NCBI GenBank assembly: GCA_035048495.1 | Contig: CM068543.1 | Span: 24,851,751-24,915,750, forward strand | Origin: Euptelea pleiosperma | Lineage: Eukaryota; Streptophyta; Magnoliopsida; Ranunculales; Eupteleaceae | Direction: 5' to 3' | DNA length: 64,000 bases | In this document: positions 22,810 to 33,422 of the stretch, piece after piece | How positions within the stretch are numbered: position 1 is the stretch's first letter | Layout of the letters: each line of letters opens with the position of its first letter | Notes under the pieces: generated by a model | Seen by the model: only the letters and a program-made list of their open reading frames with translations | The model's database searches: none | Told to the model about the DNA's origin: nothing | Program-made: the position numbers and the translations under genes

Positions 22810-23275
22810 TAAGTGTAGATTGGGCTCATAAACTAAGCGAGCCCAAGATGAGCAAACCAAGTTCTTGGGTTGGGCCATCCAAGGATGCATGGACCGAGCT
22901 GGGCCTAAAGGTTGAACCATTAGGTTGGTAAGTAGGTGTGGACCTGGCCAGGCCCACAAGTTGGTGGGTCACAATAAATGTGAACCAAGATGGGACCACG
23001 AGTCAAGTTATCTAAATAGTTATGGATTGGGCCCACAGGCCAAGGTAGGTCAATTGTATATGGACCATATTCAGGAATCAGGTGGCCTGAATAGGCGTGT
23101 ACAAGGTTGGGCCCACAAGTCAGATGGTCCAAATAGGTGTGGAGCAGACCTGCATATAGGCCGGCTTAAGTTGGTGGGGAATGTACTCTCATGTCAGGCA
23201 GTCCAAATAGCTGTAAGACGGGCCTACAAGTCTGATGGCCCAACTATGTACGGCCCGAGATGGATGCGTATGGAC
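22810..23275 (+). repeat. Degenerate tandem repeat with GGGCCCACAAGT motif
   Basis: The phrase GGCCCACAAGT or GGGCCCACAGG recurs at about 22961, 23026, 23109 and 23220, each followed by variants of CAGGTGGTCCAAATAGGTGT. Spacing is irregular (about 65-110 bp). The long open frame at 22925..23335 is a by-product of this repeat. Confidence 0.5.
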
Positions 23276-23317
23276 TGTTCCCACACGGATGTTCTAATCA
23301 TCGTGCAACCTTATCTA

Positions 23318-23388
23318 ACAGGTGTCCAATATTGAGTGTGAGTAGCGTACTTTTTCCAACAGGTGTCCAACATTGAGTGTGTGTAGCG
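23318..23388 (+). repeat. Direct repeat of about 31 bp
   Basis: AACAGGTGTCCAAxATTGAG occurs twice, about 41 bp apart, immediately left of a family-A MITE. Confidence 0.7.
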
Positions 23389-24145
23389 AGGCCGATGACA
23401 GCGCGCAATTGGAGCTACGTGGCACACGCTTAGAGGACTGACCGTATGGATGTTTGTCGAGTAAAACTTGTGTCACAAGATGTTGTGACGGAAGCCAGTC
23501 ACAGAACATAATACGTGCCACGTGGCATAGTATTATAGGACAACGACCGTATGGATGTTTGGCCAGTCCTTCGGTGGACCGGTACACAAAACATCAGCCG
23601 GATTAGTGATTTCTAACCGATTCGATTGAAGTTATTTTCATGGGTTGATTTTAACAGTTAGGAATTTGAGCATTATTGAGCGTTATTCGGGTGCAAAACT
23701 CCAAAGGTTGTAAATCACTAATCAGGCTGATTTTTGGGTTGTAAGTCCACCGAGGGACTGGCTAAACATCCATACGGTCAACACCCTATGATCGTGTGCC
23801 ACGTGGCTCTTATTAGTGCTGTGACCGGCTTCCGTCACAACATCTTGTGACACAAGTTTTACTCGATGTTTGTCCAATCCCTAGGTGGACCTACAGACCA
23901 AAACTCAGCTTGATTGTTCTAGGCGTTGGATTGGAATTATTTTCATGGGTGATTTTAATCGTGGGAATTTGAGCATTATTGACCATTATTTGAGGTACAA
24001 AGATCCAAAGGAGTGAAATCACTAATCAATCTGATTTTGGTTTTTAGGTCCACCTAGAGATTGGAAAAAAAAATCCATATGATCAGTCCTCTAACAGCGT
24101 GCCACGTGGTTGATGACAGCGCCTTGTCATCAAAGTATTTTACTC
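23389..24145. mobile_element. Family-A MITE, split by a second family-A MITE
   Basis: The left arm (GCCGATGACAGCGC... GACCGTATGGATGTTTGTC) stops at 23458 and the element resumes at 23875 (CAATCCCTAGGTGGACC) to end GTCATCAAAGTATTTTACTC. Joining across the insert restores the standard family-A order. ATGTTTGTC is duplicated at the junction. Confidence 0.75.
23459..23865. mobile_element. Intact family-A Mutator-like MITE, perfect 9-bp duplication
   Basis: The ends are nearly perfect inverted repeats of about 39 bp: GAGTAAAACTTGTGTCACAA on the left and TTGTGACACAAGTTTTACTC on the right. Identical ATGTTTGTC flanks it (23450..23458 and 23866..23874). It carries the family core GACCGTATGGATGTTTGGCC in inverted pairs. 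The near-perfect ends make it the best reference copy of family A in the window. Confidence 0.9.
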
Positions 24146-24219
24146 GTGCTAGGCTGCTAGCATGCTTGTGTTGGCAAAATAAGTTGCAGATGGTTTGAAA
24201 CTATGGCATGGTTTTCGAA

Positions 24220-24385
24220 GAGTGAAACTTGCATGACCGCCGAGGGTCATATAAGCCCTGACAGCCTACAAAATGAGCCATGTGGCACGTTTTTAGAGAG
24301 CGCTGACCGTATGGATGTTTGGCCAATTCCTAGGTGGACCTACAAACCAAAAATCAGTTTAATTAGTGGTGGGGTCAAACCCACA
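24220..24385 (+). mobile_element. Half of a family-A MITE
   Basis: Has only the left half: GAGCCATGTGGCACG, GACCGTATGGATGTTTGGCC and CTACAAACCAAAAATCAG. It breaks off at TTAGTGGTGGGGTC. Confidence 0.65.
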
Positions 24386-24555
24386 CAGGTAAATTTCCTC
24401 CTTTGAGCAGTGTGCCAGGAGTAGAAATCCCCTTCCCAGCTTGACCGGTTCCAGGTTTCACCTGCCGTCTTCCGTGGGAAATCTGTTGTCTTTCGTGGGG
24501 TCCTCCTACGATGGTAACGTACAAAAAAACAAAACCTTTCGATCCTGTACCCTTA

Positions 24556-25607
24556 GAGCAACTCCAACCATAGTCTCTATTTTAGAGACTCAAAATACTA
24601 TTTTTTATTAAAAAGTGCATTTGGAGCACATTGATTTTCACAATGGCTCCAACCAACATATCTCTATAACACTATTCACCTATCTCCGTAAACACTATTT
24701 AACTATTTCTTCCAAAAAATCAATCGATTTCCCCCTAAAATTCAAAATTCAAATTTCCCTCCAAAATTCAAAATTTCCTTGAAAATTCAAATTTCAAATT
24801 TTCATCCAAAATTCAAAATTCGAATTTCCCTCAAAAATTTAAAATTCAAATTTTCCTCTTATTGGTGTACAATAATTCAATTCCGAATGGATAAAATATA
24901 TAATTTAAATAATTATAAAATAATTTAGTAGATCAGATCAAATCGAATCGGGTTCAAAACTCTATTCCGGACGATTATTTGATTTATGTCTGCTACGGTT
25001 CCGAGTATATTGGTTCCAATCTCAATAATATGAGAATTTTAACACTATACCTCTACATCGATTCCGGTTCATATCGATTCAGTTTCGATTCCTATCGGTT
25101 CGCTTCCGAGTCCTATCGGTTTTGGTTCCATACTCTAAACCACTCATAACCGGAACCATTATTTTTCGGTTCAGTTTCAATTCTAATTCTTTTTTAATCC
25201 GTTCCCAAAAATGTGGAACCGAAATCAGTGTTTTCGGTTCCGATTAAACGAGCAAAATTGACACCCCTAAACCCTAATTAATATATAATAAAAATTATTT
25301 TTAAGATATACATTAAACATATTAAATATTAGTCTCATTTTAAAGGCATCGACGATACATTTCCAATGATAATAATTTAAAAAAAATAGATTTATATATT
25401 AAAAGTTATATCACTTTTATTAAAATATAATTGAAATTGTAAAGGATACATTAAGAATACTATTGTACATGAGTGCAAACAAAAGGGTAGTGTGGACATT
25501 TACTAACTATGAACAGTAATAGAGATTTGTTTTAGAGACCCTATAAAGCACGGTTGGAGTATCTCCCATCTCTAAACTAGAGATTTAGAGTTCGCTTGGA
25601 GATGCTC
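24556..25607. mobile_element. PIF/Harbinger-type non-autonomous element, TTA duplication
   Basis: The ends GAGCAACTCCAACC and GGAGATGCTC are inverted repeats, with TTA at both flanks (24553..24555 and 25608..25610). That is the signature of Tourist/Harbinger elements. No transposase frame is present. The interior contains another sequence ending CAAAATTGACACCCCTAAAC near 25252..25272, resembling a hAT end, so a further nested insertion is likely. Confidence 0.75.
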
Positions 25608-25712
25608 TTACGTGGTAGCACAACAAATGTTTGCTCGAAAGTTTTGCAGCATTTGTCTGCAACAAATATTTGCATTAGACCCAATAATTGTTTCCAAAAA
25701 GTGTTCTAATGC

Positions 25713-26166
25713 AAGGTTTTAAGGAGGCCGTTTTAACGGTTAAACGGACTGGGGACGTTTCCGTTTAAACCGCCATTAAAACGGATTGAAATGGCCAGGG
25801 GCAAAATTGGAAAAAAAATAGAAAAAAATGGAATTTAACGGAATTAAATGGATTTTAATGGGTTTTAACGATTTTAACGAAAAAAAATAGAAAAAATGGC
25901 GCTGAAATTCAAATTTTGAAGATTAAAAAAAAATGAAATTTAATGGATTTTAACGGAATTAAACGGATTTAACAGCCGTTTTTTCACAAAATTTTTCAGA
26001 ATTAAACGGCTGTTTAAACGATCTTAACGGCTGTTTAAACAATTTTAACGGCCGTTGAAATTAAAAAAAATGGCCTTTTTTTCAAAACCGATAAAACGTG
26101 TTTAAACGGTTTTAACGGAAACGGGCTTGGGGTGTTACCATCAAACGGCCGTTTTTAAAACCATGG
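25713..26166. mobile_element. hAT-like foldback element rich in AACGG, 8-bp duplication
   Basis: It runs from AAGGTTTTAAGGAGGCCGTT to AACGGCCGTTTTTAAAACCATGG-type sequence and is flanked by TCTAATGC (25705..25712) and TCTAATGT (26167..26174), seven of eight bases identical. Inner arms repeat TTAACGGxxxTTTAAACGG. The 8-bp duplication suggests the hAT superfamily. Confidence 0.65.
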
Positions 26167-26626
26167 TCTAATGTTTGCACACAAAGAGCGACTGCAAACA
26201 GCAACTGACACACACACACCACCCCCCATTGGTCTCTCCCAGCAGCTCTCCCCTTCTCAACCAACAGAATATTTTTCCAACCAATGTTTGCCATGAGAAA
26301 AATTCGATATCCCTGGGGACTTCAAATTTGAAGTCGCCCCTCTCAAAATGTCGACAGGTACTCTTTGATGACAGCCTCGACGCACAATATGAGCCATGTG
26401 GCATACTCTTAGAGGACTCTGACTGTATGGATGTTTGGCCAATCCCTAAGTGGACCTACAAATCAAAAATCAGCCTAAATAGTGATTTCTAGGCGTTGGA
26501 TGGGAATTATTTTAATGGGTTTTGTGGGTATCATAATTTTCATACGAATCTCAAGGATTGATGTGCACATATCTCAATGTGTGCATCCATCGAGGATATT
26601 TCAAAAGGTGCATTATTTCTAACATC

Positions 26627-27400
26627 TCATCCCGGGAACTCCAACATCTCAACCCGGGAACTCATCCTGGCAACTCAAGCATCTCATCCCGGGAACTCCA
26701 ACATCTCAACCCGGGAACTCATCTTGATAACTCAAGGATCTCATCCCGGGAACTCATCCTGGCAACTCAAGCATCTCATCCCGGGAACTCTAACATCTCA
26801 TCCCGGCAACTCCAACATTTCAACCCGGGAACTCATCTTGATAACTCAAGCATCTCATCCTAGGAACTCATCCTGGCAACTCAAGCATCTCATCCCGGGA
26901 ACTCCAACATCTCACCCCGGGAACTCATCCCGGCAACTCCAACATCTCATCTCGGGAACTCATCTTGGCAACTCAAGCATCTCATCCCGGGAACTCCAAC
27001 ATCTCATCCCGGAAACTCATCCCGGCAACTCCAATATCTCATCTCGGGAACTCATCTTGGCAACTCAAGCATCTCATCCCGGGAACTCCAGCATCTCATC
27101 CCGGCAACTCCAGCATCTCATCTCGGGACTCCAGCATCTCATCCCGGGAACTCATCCGAGCAACTCCAACATCTCATCCCGGAAACTCATTTTGGCAACT
27201 CAAGCATCTTATCCCGGCAACTCCAACATCTCATCCCGGGAACTCATCCTGGCAACTCCAACATCTCATCCCGGGAACTCATTTTGGCAACTCAAGCATC
27301 TCATCCCGGCAACTCCAACATCTTATCCGGGATCTCATCTCGGCAACTCTAGCATCTCATCCCAGCATCTCAACCCGACAACTCTAAAGCATCTCATCCC
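26627..27400 (+). repeat. Minisatellite in 5' LTR, CCCGGGAACTC type
   Basis: Composite array of short units of the form CATCTCATCCCGGGAACTC alternating with CATCCTGGCAACTCAAG-like and CATCCCGGCAACTCCAA-like units. Spacing between successive AACTC is 15-22 bp. Many units contain the SmaI site CCCGGG. The array has few stops in any plus-strand frame, giving spurious open frames of up to 289 codons. Confidence 0.9.
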
Positions 27401-27972
27401 GATATTGTCAACGGGATCGACATTCAACTCATCCCAACAGGTTTAGTTATCATACTTAGCGGGAATGACGTTCAACACATCCCTATAAGGTCAGACGGCA
27501 TACTTGACGGGAGTAACGTTTATCTCATCCCAACAAGGTCAAGTGACACGCTTGACATGAAGGATATTCAAGCACATCCCGGCAAGATCAAACGGCTTAC
27601 TTGGCGGGAGTGACATTTATATCATCCCGACAAGATCAGCGGCATACTTGGCAAGAATGGACTTCTATCAATCCCGAGAAGTATACAGAATTCTACAAAC
27701 GAGATAAGTATTCTAAACTATAATAAAGTTAGTTGCATACCTATCCATTAAATGTTAGCCACATGGCTGTTAGTTTGACTATTACGCAGCTCCCACGTTC
27801 TCCTATTCAAATATCTGCCACGATGAATGTCACCTCAGTCATTTCAGATATAACTGAATAGGGACAGTTAAGATCTAACAGGAAGAGATAGTTTCGTAAC
27901 AGAATCTCTTCAGATCATAACTGACTAACAAGGAATAGACACGTGGAAGGTGAGTCACACTAGTTCTAGGGG

Positions 27973-27980
27973 TATAAATA
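27973..27980 (+). promoter_or_regulatory. TATA box of 5' LTR
   Basis: TATAAATA in GGGGTATAAATACATGACC. It is conserved in the 3' LTR at 31395..31402 and stands about 290 bp before the LTR end, a reasonable place for an LTR promoter. Confidence 0.6.
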
Positions 27981-28268
27981 CATGACCCTCAGAATTGAGA
28001 AGAGATCTTGCTCTCCAGATCCAGATAGCTTAAACTCTGAAATATTTTACTATTTTCATGAACCCTGTTACCATTCTAAGCTGACTTGAGCGTCGGAGAT
28101 TTGTCAACAGGTACAACCGCTTCCCATCTGGAGATCATCATATCCTTCGCGGAGGAGAAAGCAGTTTTCATCTTGAAGCACAAGAATCGTCCGATCATCA
28201 TCAAGATACGAATTGTCTGACCTCGAAGAGTGTGTGGGTTAGATTAGATATTTTTCCCCCACATATTT

Positions 28269-28286
28269 TGGCGCCGTCTGTGGGAA
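28269..28286 (+). other. Primer binding site, tRNA-Asp-like
   Basis: TGGCGCCGTCTGTGGGAA starts 5 bp after the 5' LTR. TGGCGCCGT matches the complement of the 3' end of plant tRNA-Asp (TGGCGCCGTTGCCGGGG), after which the match weakens. This start is common in plant Gypsy-related elements. Confidence 0.8.
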
Positions 28287-29470
28287 TAAGAGCAAAAAAC
28301 TACAGTGTGCTCTTTTTCCTTCTCGAATTATATTGTGGTGTTGTAATTCAACTTCAAGGTCTCGGGGGCTTTTTGTTGGACTTCGGCCACCTACAAGCTA
28401 CCCTCCGGTGACTATCAGCTTACAAACGTATTCCCCATGCTCTGGGGATCCAAGATCTTAAATTTGGTGTTTATTGGAGGTCTGTGAAGTGCGCAATACC
28501 CCATCCAAATTTTAGCCAACTCTGGTCACCTCTGGTGGTGGTGGCGGCATAGATGTGTTCCTCATTCATCTAGCAACATCCCACTAGAGTTTCGTGGTGA
28601 TCCAATGGTGGGAGAGCCCACAACAATCCGATAAATTGGGTATTGTTACAAGAAATTTCAGCAACATTCTATGGCATTCTTTTGCAGATTTGATCTACAG
28701 GGAAAGGCAAATGAGTCTTTTCAACCCCAAAAATATCTTTGCCATGTCAGCAAAGATCTATATGCAACCCATGTGCTTCAGCGCCACATCAGCAGAAGTG
28801 AAGAAATTGAGAAAAAAATTTTCACCCGAAACTTGTTCCCAGGTGAACCACAAATGGAGTATGTGCCAGAAACTCAATCACACAGCTCAAGCATCTCATC
28901 CCGGCAACCCAGCATCTCACCCTGAGAACTCATCTTGGCAACTCTGACGTCTTATTCTGGGAACTCATCTCGGTCATCCCAATAGTTCATCCAACGATGA
29001 CTACACTTACTGGATACAACCTATAAGGCTGCATTCTGCACCAGTTGGCAACACACTTGATGGCCGACAACACCTGGGGGCTTCATATATGATCAAGGCT
29101 TCATATACGATCATGGTTTCATCTACAATCATCCAATAATACAACCAGAACAACCCAATCATGGTCCAATCTCGCTAGCAGACGCCAAGAATTCAATCAT
29201 ACGGAACATCGAGTAGATGTCCAGGGGGCCAGAAAATCTTAAAGCTCTCGGCATTCAACCTTGATTACGAGAACATTGACACAAGTCCCCTTGAGGGCGC
29301 AAGACCTTCTACGGGAAGCCGGGGATACCTAAAAGCTTGCGGCTGAAAAGTCCTAGCTAACGGACACCTTGACATTGTTACGGAAGTCCTACTGCAGTAG
29401 GCCAGGGAAACTTAAAGTTCTTGGCATTCAACCCTTGACTACAGGAACCCTGACATGAGACTCATCATAA
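28287..29470 (+). other. Interior of the LTR element, no retroviral domains
   Basis: Translated in all frames this interval shows no zinc knuckle, DTG/DSG protease motif, YxDD motif or integrase motif. Two overlapping frames (28594..28947 and 28671..28925) are unrecognised. They end in minisatellite units at 28880..28950, so LTR-type minisatellite has spread into the interior. Confidence 0.6.
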
Positions 29471-29526
29471 TCATCATTCATTATCATCATCATCATCATC
29501 ATCATCATTATTCATCATCATCATCA
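29471..29526 (+). repeat. (ATC)n microsatellite
   Basis: CATCAT-type repeats with one interruption (ATTATTC), inside the LTR element interior. Confidence 0.85.
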
Positions 29527-29705
29527 AAGAGCCCTAGAGCTCTTAGTCATACTCCGTAGAGCTCACATCCATACTCCTTAGAGCTCAAAACTGTGCTCCC
29601 AAGAGCTTACGGTCATACTCACGAGAGCTCACAGTCATGCTCCCGAGAGCTCACAGTCATGCTCCCTAGAGCTCACAGTTATTCTCCCTAAAGCTCGCAG
29701 ATATG
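29527..29705 (+). repeat. GAGCTC tandem repeat, unit about 27 bp
   Basis: About seven units of the form GAGCTCACAGTCATGCTCCC, many with the SacI site GAGCTC. It lies between the ATC microsatellite and the polypurine tract. Confidence 0.75.
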
Positions 29706-29830
29706 CTTATAAGAACACATGGATCAACCACCAGATCAACTAGCAACTAGTTATATTATTTCTTCATTACTGCAAGTTATTCTTACATTTCTCGAAGGCA
29801 AACCATCTCCTACAGTCGAGCTCCACCTTC

Positions 29831-29839
29831 GAGAGGGGG
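29831..29839 (+). other. Polypurine tract
   Basis: GAGAGGGGG followed by CTAA and then TGTGGG of the 3' LTR. It is the expected plus-strand primer site. Confidence 0.8.
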
Positions 29840-29843
29840 CTAA

Positions 29844-31686
29844 TGTGGGTATCATAATTTTCACACGAATCTCAAGGATTGATGTGCACATATCTCGATG
29901 TGTGCATCCATCGAGGATATTTCAAAGGATGCATTATTTCTAACATCTCATCCCGGGAACTCCAACATCTCAACCCGGGAACTCATCCTGGCAACTCAAG
30001 CATCTCATCCCGGGAACTCATCTTGATAACTCAAGCATCTCATCCCGGGAACTCATCCTGGGAACTCAAGCATCTCATCCCGGGAACTCATCCCGACAAC
30101 TCCAACATTTCAACCCGGGAACTCATCTTGATAACTCAAGCATCTCATCCCGGGAACTCATCTTGGCAACTTAAGCATCTCATCCTGGGAACTCCAACAT
30201 CTCATCCCGGGAACTCATCCCGGCAACTCCAACATCTCATCTCGGAAACTCATCTTGGCAACTCAAGCATCTCATCAAGGGAACTCCAACATCTCATCTC
30301 GGGAACTCATCCCGGCAACTCCAACATCTTATCTCGGGAACTCATCTTGGCAACTCAAGCATCTCATCCCGGGAACTCATCCCGGCAACTCCAGCATCTC
30401 ATCCCGGGAACTCATCCCGGCAATTCCAGCATCTCATCCCGGGACTCCAGCATCTCATCCAGGGAATTCATCCGGGCAACTCCAACATCTCATCCCGGGA
30501 ATTCATCTTGGCAACTCAAGCATCTCATCCCGGGAACTCCAACATCTCATCCCGGAAACTCATTTTGGCAACTCAAGCATCTTATCCCGGCAACTCCAAC
30601 ATCTCATCCCGGGAACTCATCTCGGCAACTCCAACATCTCATCCCGGGAACTCATTTTGGCAACTCAAGCATCTCATACCGACAACTCATCCCGGCAACT
30701 CCAACATCTTATCCTGGGAACTCATCCCGGCAACTCTAGCATCTCATCCCGGGAACTCAACTCGGCAACTCCCAGCATCTCATCCCAGCATCTCAACCTG
30801 GCAACTCTAAGCATCTCATCCCAATATTGTCAATGGGATCGACGTTCAACTCATCCCAATAGGTTTAGTTATCATACTTAGCGGGAATGACGTTCAACAC
30901 ATCCCTATAAGGTCAGACGGCATACTTGACATGAGTAACGTTTATCTCATCCCAACAAGGTCAAGTGACACGCTTGACATGAAGGATATTCAAGCACATC
31001 CCGGCAAGATCAAACGGCTTACTTGGCGGGAGTGACATTTATATCATCCCAACAAGATCAGCAGCATACTTGGCAGAAACGGACTTCTATCAATCCCGAG
31101 AAGTATACAGAATTCTACAAACGAGATAAGTATTCTAAACTATAATAAAGTTAGTTGCTTACCTATCCATTGACTATTAGCCACATGGCGGTTAGTTTGA
31201 CTATTACGCAGCTCCCACGTTCTCCTATTCATATATCTGCCACGATGAATGCCACCTCAGTCGTTTCAGATATAACTGAATAGGGACAGTTAAGATCTAA
31301 CAGGAAGAGACAGTTTCGTAATAGAATCTCTTTAGATCATAACTGACTAACAAGGAATAGACACGTAGAAGGTGAGTCACACTAGTTCTGGGGGTATAAA
31401 TACATGACCCTCAGAATTAAGAAGAGATCTTGCTCTCTAGATCCAGATAGCTTAAACTCTGAAATATTTTACTATTTTCATGAACCCTGTTACCATTCCT
31501 AAGCTGACTTAAGCGACGGAGATTTGTCAACAGGTACAACCGCTTCCCATCTGGAGATCACCCTATCCTTCGCGGAGGAGAAAGCAGTTTTCATCTTGAA
31601 GCACAGGAATCGTCCGATCATCATCAAGATACGAATCGTCTGACCTTGAAGAGTGTGTGGGTTAGATTAGATATTTTTTCCCCACA
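29844..31686 (+). repeat. 3' LTR (1843 bp)
   Basis: Same order as the 5' LTR: head, minisatellite (29943..30810), tail with TATAAATA at 31395, end CCCCACA. Differs from the 5' LTR mainly in repeat number. Confidence 0.9.
29943..30810 (+). repeat. Minisatellite in 3' LTR
   Basis: Same unit types as the array in the 5' LTR, about 90 bp longer and with a different unit order in places. Frames of 286 and 208 codons over it are artefacts of the repeat. Confidence 0.9.
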
Positions 31687-31945
31687 GGTTTGTAGGTCGA
31701 TTTTTGGTTTGTAGGTTCACCTAGGGATTGCCCAAACATTCATATAGTTAACATCCTCTAATAATGTGCCACGTGGCTTAAATTGTGGGCGGTCATCGAC
31801 TTTGCTGACTGTCAAAGTTTTACTCCCCTCGTGGTAGCATTGAACTCTTGCAAGGAGAAGTTGTCATGCCCCTCTAGGGATCTATTCACCGTGCGTCAAC
31901 AAAGATTCATTCCCAGTGGATTAAATTAACACAAGAAGGAAACGG

Positions 31946-32341
31946 GAGTAAAACTTTGACGACAAGGCCCTGTCATCGAGGTCGACAACGACAGCAAGCA
32001 ATATGATCCACGTGGAACACTCTTAGAGGACTCTGACCGTATGGATGTTTGGTCAATCTCTAGGTGGGACTACAAACCAAAAATCAGTCCGATTAGTGAT
32101 TTCTAGGCGTTGGATTGGAATTGTTTTCTTGGGTTGATTTTAACCGTAGGAATTTGGGCATCATTGAGCGTTATTTGGGTGCAAAGATCCAAAGGTTGTA
32201 AATCACTAATCAGGATGAATTTTGGTTTGTAGGTCCACGGAGGCACTGGCCAAACATCCATACGGTCATCGCCTTCTAAGAGAGTGCCATATGACTTGTA
32301 TTGTGGGCTGTGATCAGCATGGTGTAAGCGAAGGTTTACTC
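31946..32341. mobile_element. Family-A Mutator-like MITE
   Basis: From GAGTAAAACTTTGACGAC to GCGAAGGTTTACTC. Both arms carry the ACCGTATGGATGTTTGG motif in inverted orientation, and the core TAGTGATTTC...GTAAATCACTAATC pairs. No clear flanking duplication. Confidence 0.7.
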
Positions 32342-32748
32342 GAAGATCTAGATATATGACCTTAATACTGTTATATGGATCACATCCGCTACAGAATAAC
32401 TAAACTCGGATTACATAAAATAAAAATAAAAATAAAAAAATCCATGAAACCTCCTTACGTTGAATTTTGGTCTTTTTACTTATTATGATTAATTTAGACT
32501 TTTTACGCCTCCTTTTTACTTGCCATGTGCAACTTTTGGGAAAAATTATGGGTATTTTGATAATTAATTTCTATGTGGAACCCTTAATGGGCTTCGGTAA
32601 AGCCCGTGAAATGGAATTGATTGAGCCTCTTGCAAATATACAAATCCTGCGCAAGTAAAATCGACAAATCAATTTTAAAATGAATTTTATGTAAATATAA
32701 AAGTGTAGTTTATATTCAAAAAGATTTTTGTCATGTTAAAAAGGCTTA
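32342..32748. other. Unannotated sequence
   Basis: AT-rich. No gene or element recognised. Confidence 0.4.
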
Positions 32749-33186
32749 GGGGGCATTTGGATCACCATTTTTCAAAAATTATTAATTTAAAAAAATGGCT
32801 TTCTGAAGATATATTTTTGAAAATGTGTTTTTCTTAAAAAGATCGTTTGGATTGTCATTAATGCAAAATGTCTTTATCTTCTCTTAATGAGCCCACGACT
32901 GTAATATCTTTATTTTTTTTGGAAGGGGACTTCTTTCTACCAAAAACTGTTTCTTTGCTTATCATATTCACTGAGCTAGCAAAATTTAAAAAAAAATCTT
33001 TTTTTACTCGAAAAACAGCTTTCAGCTAATTTTTATAAAAAGGCTTTTTGGCTTAAAAAATATATTTTTATGGAATAGATACTTTCTTTAAAAATGGTCG
33101 TCCAAACAATCTATTAATTTGGAAAAACTCTTTTTGTGGAAAAAAAAGACTTTTCCAAGTCTAAAAATGGCGATCCAAACACCCCC
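32749..33186. mobile_element. Tourist-like MITE (PIF/Harbinger), TTA duplication
   Basis: The ends GGGGGCATTTGGATCACCAT and ATGGCGATCCAAACACCCCC are inverted repeats. TTA flanks at 32746..32748 and 33187..33189. The interior pairs through GAAAAATGGTC and AAAAGGCTTTTT motifs. No coding. Confidence 0.85.
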
Positions 33187-33422
33187 TTATATTTGTAGGA
33201 AATCGTCATTTTTATGGCTACTAGATCAATCCATCGAGTTTGTAGTAAGACTTTACGTCTCGATAGATTGGAAGAGAATTTTCATATCTGAAAGGGCTTT
33301 TGGTAAAATAATAGGACTGAGACTTGGAGGTAATTACTGCTTGTGCAGTGGCTCACTTTTAATTAAGTGAATTATTAGGGACTTATTGTTAATTATTCTA
33401 TAATAACCATCTTTACTTGTTA

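Larger units (their letters stand above)
26523..28263 (+). repeat. 5' LTR (1741 bp)
   Basis: Starts TGTGGGTATCATAATTTTCA and ends TTTTCCCCCACA. It comprises a short unique head, the minisatellite (26627..27400), and a unique tail with the TATA box at 27973 and the TTCGCGGAGGAG segment. Confidence 0.9.
26523..31686 (+). mobile_element. Complete non-autonomous LTR retrotransposon with minisatellite LTRs
   Basis: The LTRs are 26523..28263 and 29844..31686, each beginning TGTGGGTATC and ending CCCCACA. Perfect 5-bp duplications GGTTT lie at 26518..26522 and 31687..31691. A tRNA-Asp-like primer site starts 5 bp after the 5' LTR, and the purine tract GAGAGGGGG lies just before the 3' LTR. The interior is only 1580 bp and lacks gag, protease, reverse transcriptase, RNase H and integrase, so it depends on another element. 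LTR length differs by about 100 bp because of the number of minisatellite units. Outside the minisatellite the LTRs differ at only scattered bases, so the insertion is fairly young. It lies inside a family-A MITE. Confidence 0.92.
26358..31825. mobile_element. Family-A MITE interrupted by an LTR retrotransposon
   Basis: The left part 26358..26522 and the right part 31687..31825 join across the insertion into one family-A element. It has CTTTGATGACAGCC and GTATGGATGTTTGGCC on the left, and GTGCCACGTGGC and CTGTCAAAGTTTTACTC on the right. GGTTT is duplicated at the junction. Confidence 0.8.

Noticed and set aside
22925..23335. 136-codon open frame
   Set aside because: Read from a degenerate GGGCCCACAAGT tandem repeat; no domain and overlapping frames on the other strand.
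26577..27446. 289-codon open frame, and the similar frames at 29879..30739 and 30255..30881
   Set aside because: They are read from the LTR minisatellite; the same low stop content appears in all plus-strand frames, so they do not indicate a protein.
26627..30810. Regular repeats that could look like a CRISPR array
   Set aside because: Units are variable, adjacent and without unique spacers, and they lie inside LTRs of a plant retrotransposon.
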